DNA of 64,000 nt from Indibacter alkaliphilus LW1. Lineage in GTDB: Bacteria > Bacteroidota > Bacteroidia > Cytophagales > Cyclobacteriaceae. Shown piece after piece: positions 51,676 through 61,519 of the stretch; the stretch's first letter is position 1, and every line of letters starts with the position of its first letter. The stretch is from the NCBI RefSeq assembly GCF_000295935.2, contig NZ_ALWO02000036.1:62001-126000 (forward strand). Reading direction: 5' to 3'. Under the pieces are notes generated by a model. It was not told the DNA's origin. It ran no database searches and worked only from the letters and a program-made list of their open reading frames with translations. Position numbers and translations under genes: made by a program.

Positions 51676-53381
51676 AGCTACTACTTTTGTGGATAACTGA
51701 ATCTTTGTGGAAACTATCAAACTTATAATTATAGACTAATTCTGTGGATAACTCAGTTTTAAATTACCGCATCAGCCTCTATTTCAACCATGTAACCTTC
51801 ACCGACTAACTTTGCTTCTACCAATGTATTAGCCGGTTGAATAAGACCGAAGCGCTGACCATGAGCCTTGGCTATGGCCTCCCAATCCCCAATACTGTTG
51901 ACAAATATCCTGGTTCTAACGACATCCTCAAGCTTACCACCGAGTGAGGTTATTGCAGCTTCTATTTTGTCGATTACAAAATGGGTCTGGGCAGCAGCAT
52001 CCCCTGCACCTATGATTTTATCTCTGTGGGTGGCAGTAGTACCGGAAACAAAAATTTGATTGCCCTTCCTTGTTGCCCTACTATATCCGGCCATACCTTC
52101 CCAAGGGGTTCCGCTGAAAACTTTTTTGGTTTTTGAAAGGCCTTCTTCCACCTCAAAGGCTTTGGGAATTTCATCTAAATGATGGCTTAAGTCTCCTGAG
52201 GCTGTGAGAAAAGGCGGCTTCCTGTATTCATCGCCACAGTCTCCTGGGATTGTGGATAACTCAGCCTGAACAGCCCTGATCATCCCAAGGTCCTCTTCGT
52301 CCAGTTCGAATTCAAACAAACGCTTGGTATCCTCTAAGTGCGCGCTTTGTCCCAACCTGGCTCCTATAATGACACCTCCCACATGTTTTTGATCCAATAT
52401 AAACTTTGTGGCTATGTTTGCGATAGAAACTTTGTGCTTTTTAGCAAGCTGTTCTAAAGTGAATAGCAAAGCCTGGAATTTTTCCCAACCTCCCGCCGCA
52501 TCAATAAATCGCTTATATTTCATCTGTGACCAAGTAGCTGCAGTTTCTGTATCTGGCTCGGTTTTGTTTAACCACCGGCCTGATAAAAAACCTCCGGCAA
52601 GTGTCCCAAATGCCAATATCTTAACATCATAGGCTTCACAAACTGAAGCCATTTCCCCCGCTGCACGCATGTCTAATAAAGAGTGGCATACTTGATTGGA
52701 TACAATAGGAATTCCTGAGGCACATGCAATCCTCAAGTGGGCTGCATCGAAATTGGTCAAGCCTATGTTTTTTATTAACCCTTCTTCCTTCAGCTCATTC
52801 AACCAAAACAGTTGATCCAACCAGACCGGGTCGGAATAGACCCAGGCATGAAACTGCAACAATTCCAAGCTGTCAGTCTGAAGCCTTTTAAGAGCCAATT
52901 CCACCGCTTCCCTAGTCGCCAACTTAGTGGATTTTCCGGGTTTAGGTACCCATTTGGTAAGCATTTGAGCTTTGGAACCCAGTTCATGGGAGGTTTTAAA
53001 AGTGCCTGCAATAACTTCAGCCGAGCCATAATGGTCTGCCATATCAAATGTGCTCAATCCTGCTTCCACATAAGGAGCCATTTCAAAGGCCGTTCGATGA
53101 GGATCAAGAGCCTTACCATCTCTTTCCATATCTGCAATCTGCCAGAGCCCCGTCAATACTTTTGAAATGGAAATATTTCCCAGTTGGGTGTATTGTTCTT
53201 GTTTCATTTATTTAAGGTAGTTCTTTAAATATTCTGTCAATCTCTTCGCCATTACTTTTTAGTTTGCTGAATTTTACCCAAAAGATAATACTTGCCAAAA
53301 GCATTACAATCAACCAAATTGGAGTAGAATGAAAATACCAAGCCTCAGCTTGGGTTTGGAGATCCTTCCAAGTGTGGATAA
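50809..53381. other. Cluster of seven perfect TTATCCACA 9-mers (DnaA-box-like)
   Basis: TTATCCACA or its complement occurs at 50809-50817, 51147-51155, 51300-51308, 51688-51696, 51743-51751, 52251-52259 and 53373-53381. Six of the seven read TGTGGATAA on the plus strand. Two are intergenic, the rest are inside coding genes. Five more single copies were found elsewhere in the window (19827, 43064, 45476, 47315, 47424). There is no dnaA, dnaN or AT-rich unwinding region, so this is not presented as an origin. Confidence 0.5.
51759..53207 (-). CDS. Fusion: aldo/keto reductase plus RidA domain
   Basis: A 482-residue fusion. Residues 1 to about 330 are an aldo/keto reductase barrel with the catalytic set D in STFDMADHYG, Tyr of the same motif, K in MLTKWVPK and H in LLQFHAW, plus FILDQKHVGGVIIGAR for NADPH. 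Residues about 365-482 are a RidA/YjgF-type domain with the key Arg in VVRTRIFVNS and Glu in MVEIEADAV; RidA hydrolyses reactive enamine/imine intermediates. The fusion suggests reduction of a carbonyl coupled to removal of an imine by-product. It lies 4 bp after the amino-acid permease, so the substrate may be amino-acid derived (inference). Confidence 0.92.
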   Translation of the reverse strand: MKQEQYTQLGNISISKVLTGLWQIADMERDGKALDPHRTAFEMAPYVEAGLSTFDMADHYGSAEVIAGTFKTSHELGSKAQMLTKWVPKPGKSTKLATREAVELALKRLQTDSLELLQFHAWVYSDPVWLDQLFWLNELKEEGLIKNIGLTNFDAAHLRIACASGIPIVSNQVCHSLLDMRAAGEMASVCEAYDVKILAFGTLAGGFLSGRWLNKTEPDTETAATWSQMKYKRFIDAAGGWEKFQALLFTLEQLAKKHKVSIANIATKFILDQKHVGGVIIGARLGQSAHLEDTKRLFEFELDEEDLGMIRAVQAELSTIPGDCGDEYRKPPFLTASGDLSHHLDEIPKAFEVEEGLSKTKKVFSGTPWEGMAGYSRATRKGNQIFVSGTTATHRDKIIGAGDAAAQTHFVIDKIEAAITSLGGKLEDVVRTRIFVNSIGDWEAIAKAHGQRFGLIQPANTLVEAKLVGEGYMVEIEADAVI

Positions 53382-54723
53382 CCAAGAAAAAGGAGAGAAC
53401 CAAGGTCCCCGCCCACCCAATAGCGGTTCTCAATCTTTTGCTTTTGGCAAACTTGATTTCTTGAGTCAATTCCGGATTAACCTTCTTGATTGTCAAAAGA
53501 GTCACACACATCAAAAGAAAATTAACCATCATAGAAGTCACCATGATATCTATTCCCAGAAAAAAATCTCCTGCAAAGTGGCTTCCCAATATCCCCACAC
53601 TTGCCATACAGCCACTAAGAATAATGGCCAAAAAAGGAGTCTTATATTTGCTATGGATTGTAGTAATAGATTTTGGAAAAATGCCATCTTCCGCCCATGC
53701 AAACATCAGCCTGGATACCGAGAGCAGCATTGCCGGTAGATCGTTGATCAAAGCTATAGCAGCCCCGGCTACAATCATCATCGTAAGTCCCGAAGGCAAT
53801 AAATAACTCATCATTCCTGGAGCTGTAATATCTCTTTCCAAGGCTTGAGAGGCAATAAATGACCATGGAACAGCATGATATACTGCTCCTGTAAAGAGCA
53901 TATAATAACCTCCAACAATGAGAATAGTCAGGTCAATAGCCAATGGAAGCTTCTTGGTAGGGTCTTTGGCCTCTCCCCCTGCCTGGGCGATGCTGTCAAA
54001 GCCTATAAAACTTGCAAACAATAGACTCCCCGCTGACAGAAATGAAAAAAGATCAAAATCCAACTCAACTCCTTCCACTGGAAGCTTTCCCTCTTTCAAT
54101 AAAAATGATTGTGTAAAATCTTCTTGTGTATAATAAAAACCTGCGGCTATTACGATTCCACCCAAAATAAACATAAGCACCATCAGAGGAATAATAGTCC
54201 TTTCGTAAAGTTGAGCTCCTCGGATATTGACAAAGACAAAAAGCCAAACCAAAACCAGAGCTACACCTACCCTTACAATTCCGGTGTTAAGCATATCAGC
54301 AATCGATAACCATTCAAGTGCTATCGCTATATCTCTCAGGAATGGAATAGTGACATAAGCAACCACTCCGATAACTATGGACAGCCCAAACCATTGAGAG
54401 AAGCTGGCAACAAACCCTAGATAGGGGTTTAAACCTCTGCTGGCATATATATAGCTTCCTCCGGCCTTTGGCATGGCAGTGGCCAGAGTGCTATAAGCAA
54501 GTGCAGCCAAAACCGCTGGAATAGCCGCAAAAACAAAAGCATATAGAACATATGGACCAATTCCTGGCACATGTCTTTGAATCATAAAAGGAACCACATT
54601 GATCGATGCTCCCAACATGGAACAAACACCCGTTGCTATCAAAGCTCCAAGTCCTAGTTGCCTACTCAAAGCAGCATTACCCATTCTTATTAAATTTGGC
54701 TTGAATTTGGGAAAATCCGACAA
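53212..54723 (-). CDS. APC-family amino acid permease
   Basis: A 503-residue inner-membrane transporter with about 12-13 hydrophobic segments, of the amino acid-polyamine-organocation family. Characteristic elements are the first unwound helix GLGALIATGVCSMLGASI (about 24-41), ATAMPKAGGSYIYASRGLNP (about 82-101) and FIGFDSIAQAGGEAKDPTKKLP (around 240-262). It is first in a minus-strand operon, with the AKR-RidA fusion starting 4 bp after its stop and an exported S10 carboxypeptidase further on, consistent with peptide breakdown and amino-acid uptake. The specific amino acid is not known. Confidence 0.92.
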   Translation of the reverse strand: MSDFPKFKPNLIRMGNAALSRQLGLGALIATGVCSMLGASINVVPFMIQRHVPGIGPYVLYAFVFAAIPAVLAALAYSTLATAMPKAGGSYIYASRGLNPYLGFVASFSQWFGLSIVIGVVAYVTIPFLRDIAIALEWLSIADMLNTGIVRVGVALVLVWLFVFVNIRGAQLYERTIIPLMVLMFILGGIVIAAGFYYTQEDFTQSFLLKEGKLPVEGVELDFDLFSFLSAGSLLFASFIGFDSIAQAGGEAKDPTKKLPLAIDLTILIVGGYYMLFTGAVYHAVPWSFIASQALERDITAPGMMSYLLPSGLTMMIVAGAAIALINDLPAMLLSVSRLMFAWAEDGIFPKSITTIHSKYKTPFLAIILSGCMASVGILGSHFAGDFFLGIDIMVTSMMVNFLLMCVTLLTIKKVNPELTQEIKFAKSKRLRTAIGWAGTLVLSFFLVIHTWKDLQTQAEAWYFHSTPIWLIVMLLASIIFWVKFSKLKSNGEEIDRIFKELP

Positions 54724-55001
54724 TAATTATTCAAATCAAAGCAATGAATTGGAGATCAGCATTTGAAAAATGACCGGTGGTGTCCAAATCTTGCACATTT
54801 TTACATATGGAACAAATGCTCCTTAGAAACTGTGGGCCAGAAAACAAATTGCTCTAAATAGCTTCTATTCGTGTACAGATAGGATACATACATGATGAAT
54901 GCTCTTTTTTTATCTAAATTTATTCTGTATTTTTCGAACTAGTTTAATTCACAAAATTCTAATTTATCACCGGATTTGCTCCGTTGGTTGCACTTCAAAG
55001 C

Positions 55002-57932
55002 ATGAAAGTTTCTCCAGAAAAACCATTTGAAATTATCTATGCCATATTCATTCATGAATACTTGGGATTATTATTTGAATCGTTTGTGGTTCAATTGGAT
55101 GAGAAGGGGAGACTGTCATTTGCCAACCAAAATATTTCTTCCATCAATGCTCCGGAATTTGCTTCCAGATTGGATGAAAAGGATTATCAACTGATCAAGT
55201 GGATGGATGACATGCAACAGGAAGCTGTCGTCAAAAAATTCAATACCAAAAAACTCAAACCCAAGGAATTTCTGAGAAAAATTTACGATCCGAAAACAGA
55301 GAATAAATCTTTTCAGGAACTAATTGAAAAAAAACTTGAAAATCTAAGGGCAAAAATTCTTGAAAATCTACATGACAAAAGACTTTTTGAAATGGGAAAT
55401 GATGGCAATCCGATCTGGAGAGAAATCAGCATTATGCCCAAAAAAGCTTCTGTCCTATTTCATTTCAGAAGAAATGAAGATAATACACACTATTTCCCCA
55501 CATTAAAGTATGCCGGGGAAAGGTTGGAGTGGCAATATAAAAATGCGTACCTGATATGCCATGAACCCGCTTGGCTGGTGGTGGAAAACAAGCTTTATAG
55601 TTTCAAAAAAGATGTGGATGGTAAAAAACTACAACCATTCCTCAATAAAAAGTTTATTGTCATACCACGAAAAGTAGAAAAGCAGTACTATGAGAAATTT
55701 GTTACTCAGCTTGTTTCAGCTTTTGATGTTTACGCCAAAGGTTTCGATATCAAAGTTGTCCGGAACCAACCCAATGCTGTTCTGAGCCTGAGCGACCTTC
55801 CCTCTTCACCAAAAACAGACCTTTTTGGAAATCAGCTCTCTGAGCCTGAAGAAGACAAAATTGTATTTGACTTACAATTCCAATATGGCCAGTATGTATT
55901 TCGTGCAGAGGAAAAAAGAGAAAATAATGTTGAGCTAGAGCAAATAGAGGACAATTATATTTTTCACAAAGTAATTCGGGATCTTGAAAAGGAAAAGTCT
56001 TATGGCGATTACCTGAAAGACCTGGGCTTACCCGTTAAAACTTCCCGGTTTTCAATTGCAAAATCAAAAGCCTTCGGGTGGATCAACAATAATAGGCAAG
56101 ATCTACAGGAGAAAGGTATTGTTATTCAACAGGCTGGAACACTGAAAGGAAAGAAATACTTTATTGGACATGCGCACATTTCTGTGGAAGTCAAAGAAAA
56201 TATTGACTGGTTTGATGTACATGCAGTAATTAAGTTCGGTTCTTATGAAGTCCCTTTTCAAAAATTACGGAAATTGTTGCTTCAAGGAAAGTCAGAATTT
56301 GAACTTCCAAATGGAGAAATTGCCGTTATCCCAAATTCATGGTTTGTAAACTATTCAGAAATGTTTGCTTTTCTGGAAGAAAAAGAACAAGAAGAGGCTT
56401 TTTCCTTAGTACTCAAAAAGCATCATATTGCACTGGCCCAGGAACTCCAAGAGAGTAATTTATTGCAACTTACTTTAAGTAGAAAGCTGGAAAAATTACG
56501 GGATTTCAGCAAAATAGAGGATTATGATCTTCCTATAGGCTTTAAAGGAAAGCTAAGACCTTACCAGAAGGCTGGCTACAACTGGCTAAGATTTTTGGCG
56601 GAATATAAATTTGGCGGATGCCTGGCAGACGACATGGGCTTGGGTAAAACTGTGCAAACCTTAGCCATGTTAGCCCACCAGAAAGAAGTTAATCCGGGAA
56701 CAACTTCTTTGCTCGTCATGCCTACTTCTTTGATTTACAACTGGGAATTGGAATCCAAAAAATTCACCCCCAGCCTGAAAATTCTGACTTATACCGGCAC
56801 GCAAAGGGTCAAAAAAACAGATCGGTTTGCCAAATATGATCTGGTTTTGACTTCCTATGGTATTACAAGAATGGATATTGATATATTGAAAGGCTTTTAT
56901 TTCAACTATATCATATTAGATGAATCGCAAGCCATTAAAAATCCGAGCAGTATCATTTCAAAAGCAGTAGGAGAACTGAACTGCAAACAAAAACTTATCT
57001 TGACAGGTACTCCGGTAGAAAACGGAACCATGGATCTCTGGTCACAGATGAATTTCATCAATAAAGGTCTTTTGGGCGGACAAAGCATGTTCAAAAAACA
57101 GTTCCTACAGCCTATTGAAAAACAAAATGATATGGATAAGGCTGCCAAACTCCATGCATTGATCAAGCCTTTTATCCTGAGGAGACTGAAAACCCAAGTT
57201 GCTACTGATTTGCCTGAAAAAGTCATCAATGTGAAATATTCAACGATGACAGCAGACCAAGAAAAAGCCTACGAAGAGGTGAAAGGGTACTACAGGGAAA
57301 AAATCGTTAAGGAAATGTCGATACCAGGACTGAAAAACCAACAGTTTACTTTATTGAGGGGCTTGACCCAGTTGAGACAAATTGCCAACCATCCTAAACT
57401 TGCTGATAAAAAATATGAATCCGATTCGGGTAAGTTGGAAGATGTAATCCACATGCTGCAGGCTACAGCAAGTGAAGGCCACAAAGTGTTGATTTTTAGT
57501 CAATTTGTAAGACACTTAGGCATCGTGAAAGCCCATTTGGATGAACAAAACATAAAATACGCTTATCTGGATGGTACGACAAAAGACAGACAAGCTCAAG
57601 TAAGATCCTTCCAAGAGGATGAAAGTGTGAAAATTTTTCTGATATCCTTGAAAGCAGGTGGCGTAGGCCTCAATCTGACTGCTGCTGAATATGTGTTTTT
57701 ACTCGACCCATGGTGGAATCCGGCTGTAGAAGCACAAGCAATTGACAGAGCGCACAGGATAGGTCAGGAAAATAAAGTCATCATTTACAAATTCATCACC
57801 AGAAATACCGTTGAGGAAAAGATCATGGCGCTTCAAGAAAGGAAAATGGCATTGGCTGGAGAACTTATTTCTACTGAAGAAAGCTTTATGAAGAGTCTGA
57901 GTAAGGAGGATATTGAGGCTTTGTTGGATTAA
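55002..57932 (+). CDS. SNF2-family DNA helicase/ATPase
   Basis: A Swi2/Snf2-type ATPase of 976 residues from the ATG at 55002, the start matching family N-termini (MKVSPEKPFEIIYAIFIHEYLG); a TTG at 54984 is the alternative. The first 500 residues form a poorly characterised N-terminal region. The helicase core follows: LRPYQKAGYNWLRFL, Walker A DDMGLGKTVQT (about 543-553), DEAH-like LDESQAIKN, LTGTPVEN, and C-terminal motifs LKAGGVGLNLTAA, WWNPAVEAQAIDRAHRIGQ. Such proteins remodel DNA-bound proteins or RNA polymerase. No restriction or defence genes are adjacent, so it looks like a housekeeping member. Confidence 0.94.
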   Translation: MKVSPEKPFEIIYAIFIHEYLGLLFESFVVQLDEKGRLSFANQNISSINAPEFASRLDEKDYQLIKWMDDMQQEAVVKKFNTKKLKPKEFLRKIYDPKTENKSFQELIEKKLENLRAKILENLHDKRLFEMGNDGNPIWREISIMPKKASVLFHFRRNEDNTHYFPTLKYAGERLEWQYKNAYLICHEPAWLVVENKLYSFKKDVDGKKLQPFLNKKFIVIPRKVEKQYYEKFVTQLVSAFDVYAKGFDIKVVRNQPNAVLSLSDLPSSPKTDLFGNQLSEPEEDKIVFDLQFQYGQYVFRAEEKRENNVELEQIEDNYIFHKVIRDLEKEKSYGDYLKDLGLPVKTSRFSIAKSKAFGWINNNRQDLQEKGIVIQQAGTLKGKKYFIGHAHISVEVKENIDWFDVHAVIKFGSYEVPFQKLRKLLLQGKSEFELPNGEIAVIPNSWFVNYSEMFAFLEEKEQEEAFSLVLKKHHIALAQELQESNLLQLTLSRKLEKLRDFSKIEDYDLPIGFKGKLRPYQKAGYNWLRFLAEYKFGGCLADDMGLGKTVQTLAMLAHQKEVNPGTTSLLVMPTSLIYNWELESKKFTPSLKILTYTGTQRVKKTDRFAKYDLVLTSYGITRMDIDILKGFYFNYIILDESQAIKNPSSIISKAVGELNCKQKLILTGTPVENGTMDLWSQMNFINKGLLGGQSMFKKQFLQPIEKQNDMDKAAKLHALIKPFILRRLKTQVATDLPEKVINVKYSTMTADQEKAYEEVKGYYREKIVKEMSIPGLKNQQFTLLRGLTQLRQIANHPKLADKKYESDSGKLEDVIHMLQATASEGHKVLIFSQFVRHLGIVKAHLDEQNIKYAYLDGTTKDRQAQVRSFQEDESVKIFLISLKAGGVGLNLTAAEYVFLLDPWWNPAVEAQAIDRAHRIGQENKVIIYKFITRNTVEEKIMALQERKMALAGELISTEESFMKSLSKEDIEALLD

Positions 57933-58006
57933 TTTTAACGTATTGTAAACTGAATTATCAAAGCCTGATTTTTTTGGTAGTTTTACGGGGATCAACCTAT
58001 TAAATT

Positions 58007-58861
58007 ATGAATAAGGCAATTGTAATCATTCAATGCCCGGATCAGAAAGGCATTGTTACTATGGTATCCAATTTTTTATTTACCTATCAAGGGAATATTC
58101 TTGAAGTGGACCAACATGTGGATGAAGAAATCGGTATGTTTTTCATGCGTGTATCTTGGGATCTGGATAGCTTTGGCCTGGAAAAAGACCTGATCGCAGC
58201 AGCTTTTCAAAAAGAGGTTGCAGATAGCCTTGAAATGAAGTTCGAACTACATTTCAATACACAAAAGCCCAGAATGGCTCTTTTTGTGTCAAAACTCTCC
58301 CACTGTCTTTTTGATATTCTCAGCAGGTATTATTCCGGACAATTTGATGTCGAAATTCCTCTGGTCATATCCAATCACCTGGATTTGAAAAAAGTGGTGA
58401 CCGCATTTCGGATTCCATTTTACCATTTACCGATAGACAAGACCAACAAAGCTGAAGTTGAAAAACAACAGCTTGAATTATTGCAAAAACACAAGGTGGA
58501 CTTTTTAGTATTGGCCCGTTACATGCAGATTTTGAGTGGGGATTTTATTAAGGAATATCCAAACAAAATCATCAATATCCACCATTCTTTCTTGCCTGCA
58601 TTTGTTGGGGCCAAGCCTTATCATGCCGCTTATGAAAGAGGTGTGAAGATCATTGGAGCTACCGCACATTATGTGACAGAAGAACTGGATGCAGGCCCTA
58701 TTATCGAACAGGAAGTGGCCCGGGTTAGACATCATAACTCTCCCTCTGACCTCGTTCAGATCGGTCAGGATGTGGAAAAAGTAGTGCTTTCCAAAGCCAT
58801 CAAATACCACCTGGAAAGGAAAGTGTTGGCGTACAGAAATAAGACCGTGATTTTTTATTAA
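58007..58861 (+). CDS. purU: Formyltetrahydrofolate deformylase
   Basis: Hydrolyses 10-formyltetrahydrofolate to formate and tetrahydrofolate, balancing one-carbon pools. The 284-residue protein has an N-terminal ACT domain (about 3-75; IVIIQCPDQKGIVTMVSNFL) and a formyltransferase-type C-terminal domain with the catalytic N/H in IINIHHSFLPAFVGAKPYH and the downstream GATAHYVTEELDAGPIIEQ with its Asp. The length is typical. The exported His/Cys-rich gene begins 22 bp downstream and may share the transcript. Confidence 0.95.
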   Translation: MNKAIVIIQCPDQKGIVTMVSNFLFTYQGNILEVDQHVDEEIGMFFMRVSWDLDSFGLEKDLIAAAFQKEVADSLEMKFELHFNTQKPRMALFVSKLSHCLFDILSRYYSGQFDVEIPLVISNHLDLKKVVTAFRIPFYHLPIDKTNKAEVEKQQLELLQKHKVDFLVLARYMQILSGDFIKEYPNKIINIHHSFLPAFVGAKPYHAAYERGVKIIGATAHYVTEELDAGPIIEQEVARVRHHNSPSDLVQIGQDVEKVVLSKAIKYHLERKVLAYRNKTVIFY

Positions 58862-58883
58862 AAGAAAATCCTAACTTAGGAAA

Positions 58884-59186
58884 ATGAAAAGTTTGGTTTC
58901 CTTCTTTTTGATAGGCTATGTTTTCTTTTTGGTCTGTATACCTGTCCATGCTGAACATGATTGCGACCATGTAGAGCATACAGAGCAGCATGCCTCTGAG
59001 CATGCTGAAAACCAATGCTGCCCGCCCTTTTCTTTCTGCAAGGTCTGTTCTGTTTTCATTTACCAAGTTCGTTTTCAATTTGAAGCCATCGAGCCAGACA
59101 GGATTATTTCTAATGAATTTGTGCTTGAGATGCCGGTTTTTCAAGAAACCTGTTTTTCCATCTGGCAACCCCCTCAGTTGATCTGA
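58884..59186 (+). CDS. Small exported His/Cys-rich protein (DUF6660-like)
   Basis: A 100-residue protein with a signal peptide (cleavage near VHAE, about residue 23). The mature N-terminus is metal-site-like: seven His within residues about 25-41 (EHDCDHVEHTEQHASEH), then a Cys cluster QCCPPFSFCKVC at about 44-55. This layout resembles the DUF6660 proteins found beside TonB-dependent receptors in Bacteroidota. It lies 145 bp upstream of such a receptor, so a role in metal binding for uptake, perhaps zinc or copper, is plausible but unproven. Confidence 0.75.
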   Translation: MKSLVSFFLIGYVFFLVCIPVHAEHDCDHVEHTEQHASEHAENQCCPPFSFCKVCSVFIYQVRFQFEAIEPDRIISNEFVLEMPVFQETCFSIWQPPQLI

Positions 59187-59331
59187 TTTTTTTCTGAAAG
59201 TCTTTTTTACCCTGATTTTCATTGGGAAGCTTCCTAGTAAACCTAATAGAAAAGAAGGGTTTCAAAGCCATGCTTCTGAGGCTAAGCCTCCTCATTAGCC
59301 AGTACTATGTTAAATCAGATTAAGTATTTCA

Positions 59332-61512
59332 ATGAAAAAAATATTCATGTCCTGCCTTTTGGGCTTGGGACTATACGCCTTTGCTTTTGCACAGGAAGTG
59401 AAGTTCGTCATTATGGACGAGCATGAAGGCACGGCACTGATGGGTGCGACTGCCTTGATATTGGAAAATAGAAAAGGGGCTGTTTCCGATGAAAATGGCC
59501 AATTGACAATGCCAGCTTTGCCTGATGGAAAATATACCATCAGGTTTCAGTTGATCGGTTACGAGCGTAAGCAGCTGGTGATCAACTTACCTGAAGACCT
59601 CGCAAAGATGCCAATGGACGTGCTGCTACACGAGGAACACGACCACATGGAAACGGTCACCATCACTTCCACTAGGAGTTCACGAACGATAGAGGACATT
59701 CCTACCCGTGTGGAATTCATAGCAGGGGAAGAATTGGATGAAAAAGTGAACATGAAACCTGGAGATATCCGGGTGCTTCTGAGTGAGAGTACGGGTATCC
59801 AAGTGCAGGTCACCTCCCCTACATCTGCCAACGCCTCTATCCGTATCCAAGGGTTAGATGGAAGGTACACCCAGATTTTGAAAGATGGGTTTCCGCTTTA
59901 TTCAGGTGCAGCAAGTGGTTTGGGCTTATTACAGATCCCACCGCTGGACTTACAGCAAGTGGAACTGATCAAAGGCTCCGCTTCCACACTCTACGGTGGT
60001 GGAGCCATAGCCGGATTGGTAAACTTGATTTCCAAAAGACCCTCTGAAAAGGGCAACCTTGATTTTGTCTTCAACGGAACCAATGCAGGGGGATTTGATG
60101 CTTCAGGATTTTATGGTAAGCGAAATGACAAAGTGGGGACCACGCTATTTGCAGCCTACAACACCAATTCTCCCTTTGACCCATCGGACATTGGGCTGAG
60201 CGCCATCCCAAAGTTTGACCGATTTACTTTCAACCCAAAGCTATTTCTCTACCCATCCTCGCGTACTGACCTTGAGCTGGGCGTCAACATTTCGGTAGAA
60301 GACCGCATCGGTGGAAACATGGATTTCTTGAGAGGAAAGAGGGAAAATCCTCTTGCCTTTTTTGAAAGTAATCAAAGTGAGCGGATCAGTTCTCAGTTTG
60401 TACTCAATCATAGGCTCGAAGAAGGCAAAAGATTACAGGTAAAAAATAGTTACAACTACTTCGACAGAAGGCTCAGCACAAGAGATTATGATTTCAATGC
60501 AGTGCAGCACTCCACCTTTACTGAGGTCAATTATCAGTTGGATGGAACGCAATCGGACTGGGTGTTTGGAGGGAATCTATGGACAGAGGCTTTTGTAGAG
60601 CAGCCTGGCGGCAATTTCCCCATACGTGATTACACCATGAACACGCTCGGTGCCTTTGCTCAGAACAATACCAATCTCAGTGAAAAATGGGTACTGGAAT
60701 CCGGGTTGCGTACAGACTATGTATTGGATTATGGCTGGGCAGTGTTGCCAAGAATTGCCTTGCTTTATCGAGCCAACATCAACTTCAGCTCCAGATTAGG
60801 TGGAGGATTGGGCTATAAGGCTCCTACGATTTTCACAGAAGAAAGTGAAAGGTTGCAATATCAGAATATCCAGCCAATCGATGCTGATTTCAATACTTTG
60901 GAGAAAAGTTATGGACTCAATTGGGACTTGAATTACAAGACTTCTCTTTTCGATGATCGGCTTTTCTTTAGTGTCAACCATTTGTTTTTCTACACATATC
61001 TCAACAATCCATTATTCTTGGAGACACTTGGAGGAAATGAATTCAGGTTTGTGAATATTGATGGCTACAGTGATACCAAGGGTACAGAAACGAATATCAA
61101 ATGGGATTTGGGGGATTTCAAGTGGTTTATGGGATATACCTATACCCATGCCAGAATCAATTCAAATGGTGTTGTCAGAGAAAATCCCCTGACACCACGA
61201 CATAGGATCAATTCGGTCTTGTTTTACGAAGTGCATGATCAGTGGAAAATCGGCTGGGAGTCTTACTATTTCAGTGAGCAGCAGTTGAGTGATGGGGCTG
61301 TAGGCCGACCGTATTGGATCATGGGTTTTATGGCGGAGAAGATTTGGGACAAGTTTTCGGTGTTTATCAATTTTGAGAACTTTCTTGATGCCCGTCAGAC
61401 CCGTTTTGATACCATTTTCACAGGAAGCATCGATGCCCCAACTTTCAGAGAAATCTATGCACCACTGGATGGATTTGTGATCAATGGGGGAGTGAAGCTG
61501 AGGTTGAAATAA
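59332..61512 (+). CDS. TonB-dependent outer-membrane receptor
   Basis: A 726-residue outer-membrane receptor. The signal peptide is cleaved near FAQE (about 21), and a carboxypeptidase-regulatory-like domain spans about 24-100. The plug domain spans about 110-225 (TITSTRSSRTIEDIPTRVEFI, SIRIQGLDGRYTQILKDG, IEVIKG-like VELIKGSASTLYGGGAIAGLVNLISKRP), followed by a 22-strand-type barrel ending VKLRLK. A His/Asp-rich segment LLHEEHDHMETV (about 98-109) sits between the first two domains. No SusD partner follows, so it is not a SusCD pair. With the His/Cys-rich upstream protein it may import a metal or metal complex (inference). Confidence 0.93.
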   Translation: MKKIFMSCLLGLGLYAFAFAQEVKFVIMDEHEGTALMGATALILENRKGAVSDENGQLTMPALPDGKYTIRFQLIGYERKQLVINLPEDLAKMPMDVLLHEEHDHMETVTITSTRSSRTIEDIPTRVEFIAGEELDEKVNMKPGDIRVLLSESTGIQVQVTSPTSANASIRIQGLDGRYTQILKDGFPLYSGAASGLGLLQIPPLDLQQVELIKGSASTLYGGGAIAGLVNLISKRPSEKGNLDFVFNGTNAGGFDASGFYGKRNDKVGTTLFAAYNTNSPFDPSDIGLSAIPKFDRFTFNPKLFLYPSSRTDLELGVNISVEDRIGGNMDFLRGKRENPLAFFESNQSERISSQFVLNHRLEEGKRLQVKNSYNYFDRRLSTRDYDFNAVQHSTFTEVNYQLDGTQSDWVFGGNLWTEAFVEQPGGNFPIRDYTMNTLGAFAQNNTNLSEKWVLESGLRTDYVLDYGWAVLPRIALLYRANINFSSRLGGGLGYKAPTIFTEESERLQYQNIQPIDADFNTLEKSYGLNWDLNYKTSLFDDRLFFSVNHLFFYTYLNNPLFLETLGGNEFRFVNIDGYSDTKGTETNIKWDLGDFKWFMGYTYTHARINSNGVVRENPLTPRHRINSVLFYEVHDQWKIGWESYYFSEQQLSDGAVGRPYWIMGFMAEKIWDKFSVFINFENFLDARQTRFDTIFTGSIDAPTFREIYAPLDGFVINGGVKLRLK

Positions 61513-61519
61513 GAAAATT

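Noticed and set aside
50809-53381. DnaA-box cluster considered as chromosomal origin
   Set aside because: No dnaA, dnaN or other origin-linked gene, no AT-rich unwinding region, and most boxes lie in coding sequence.
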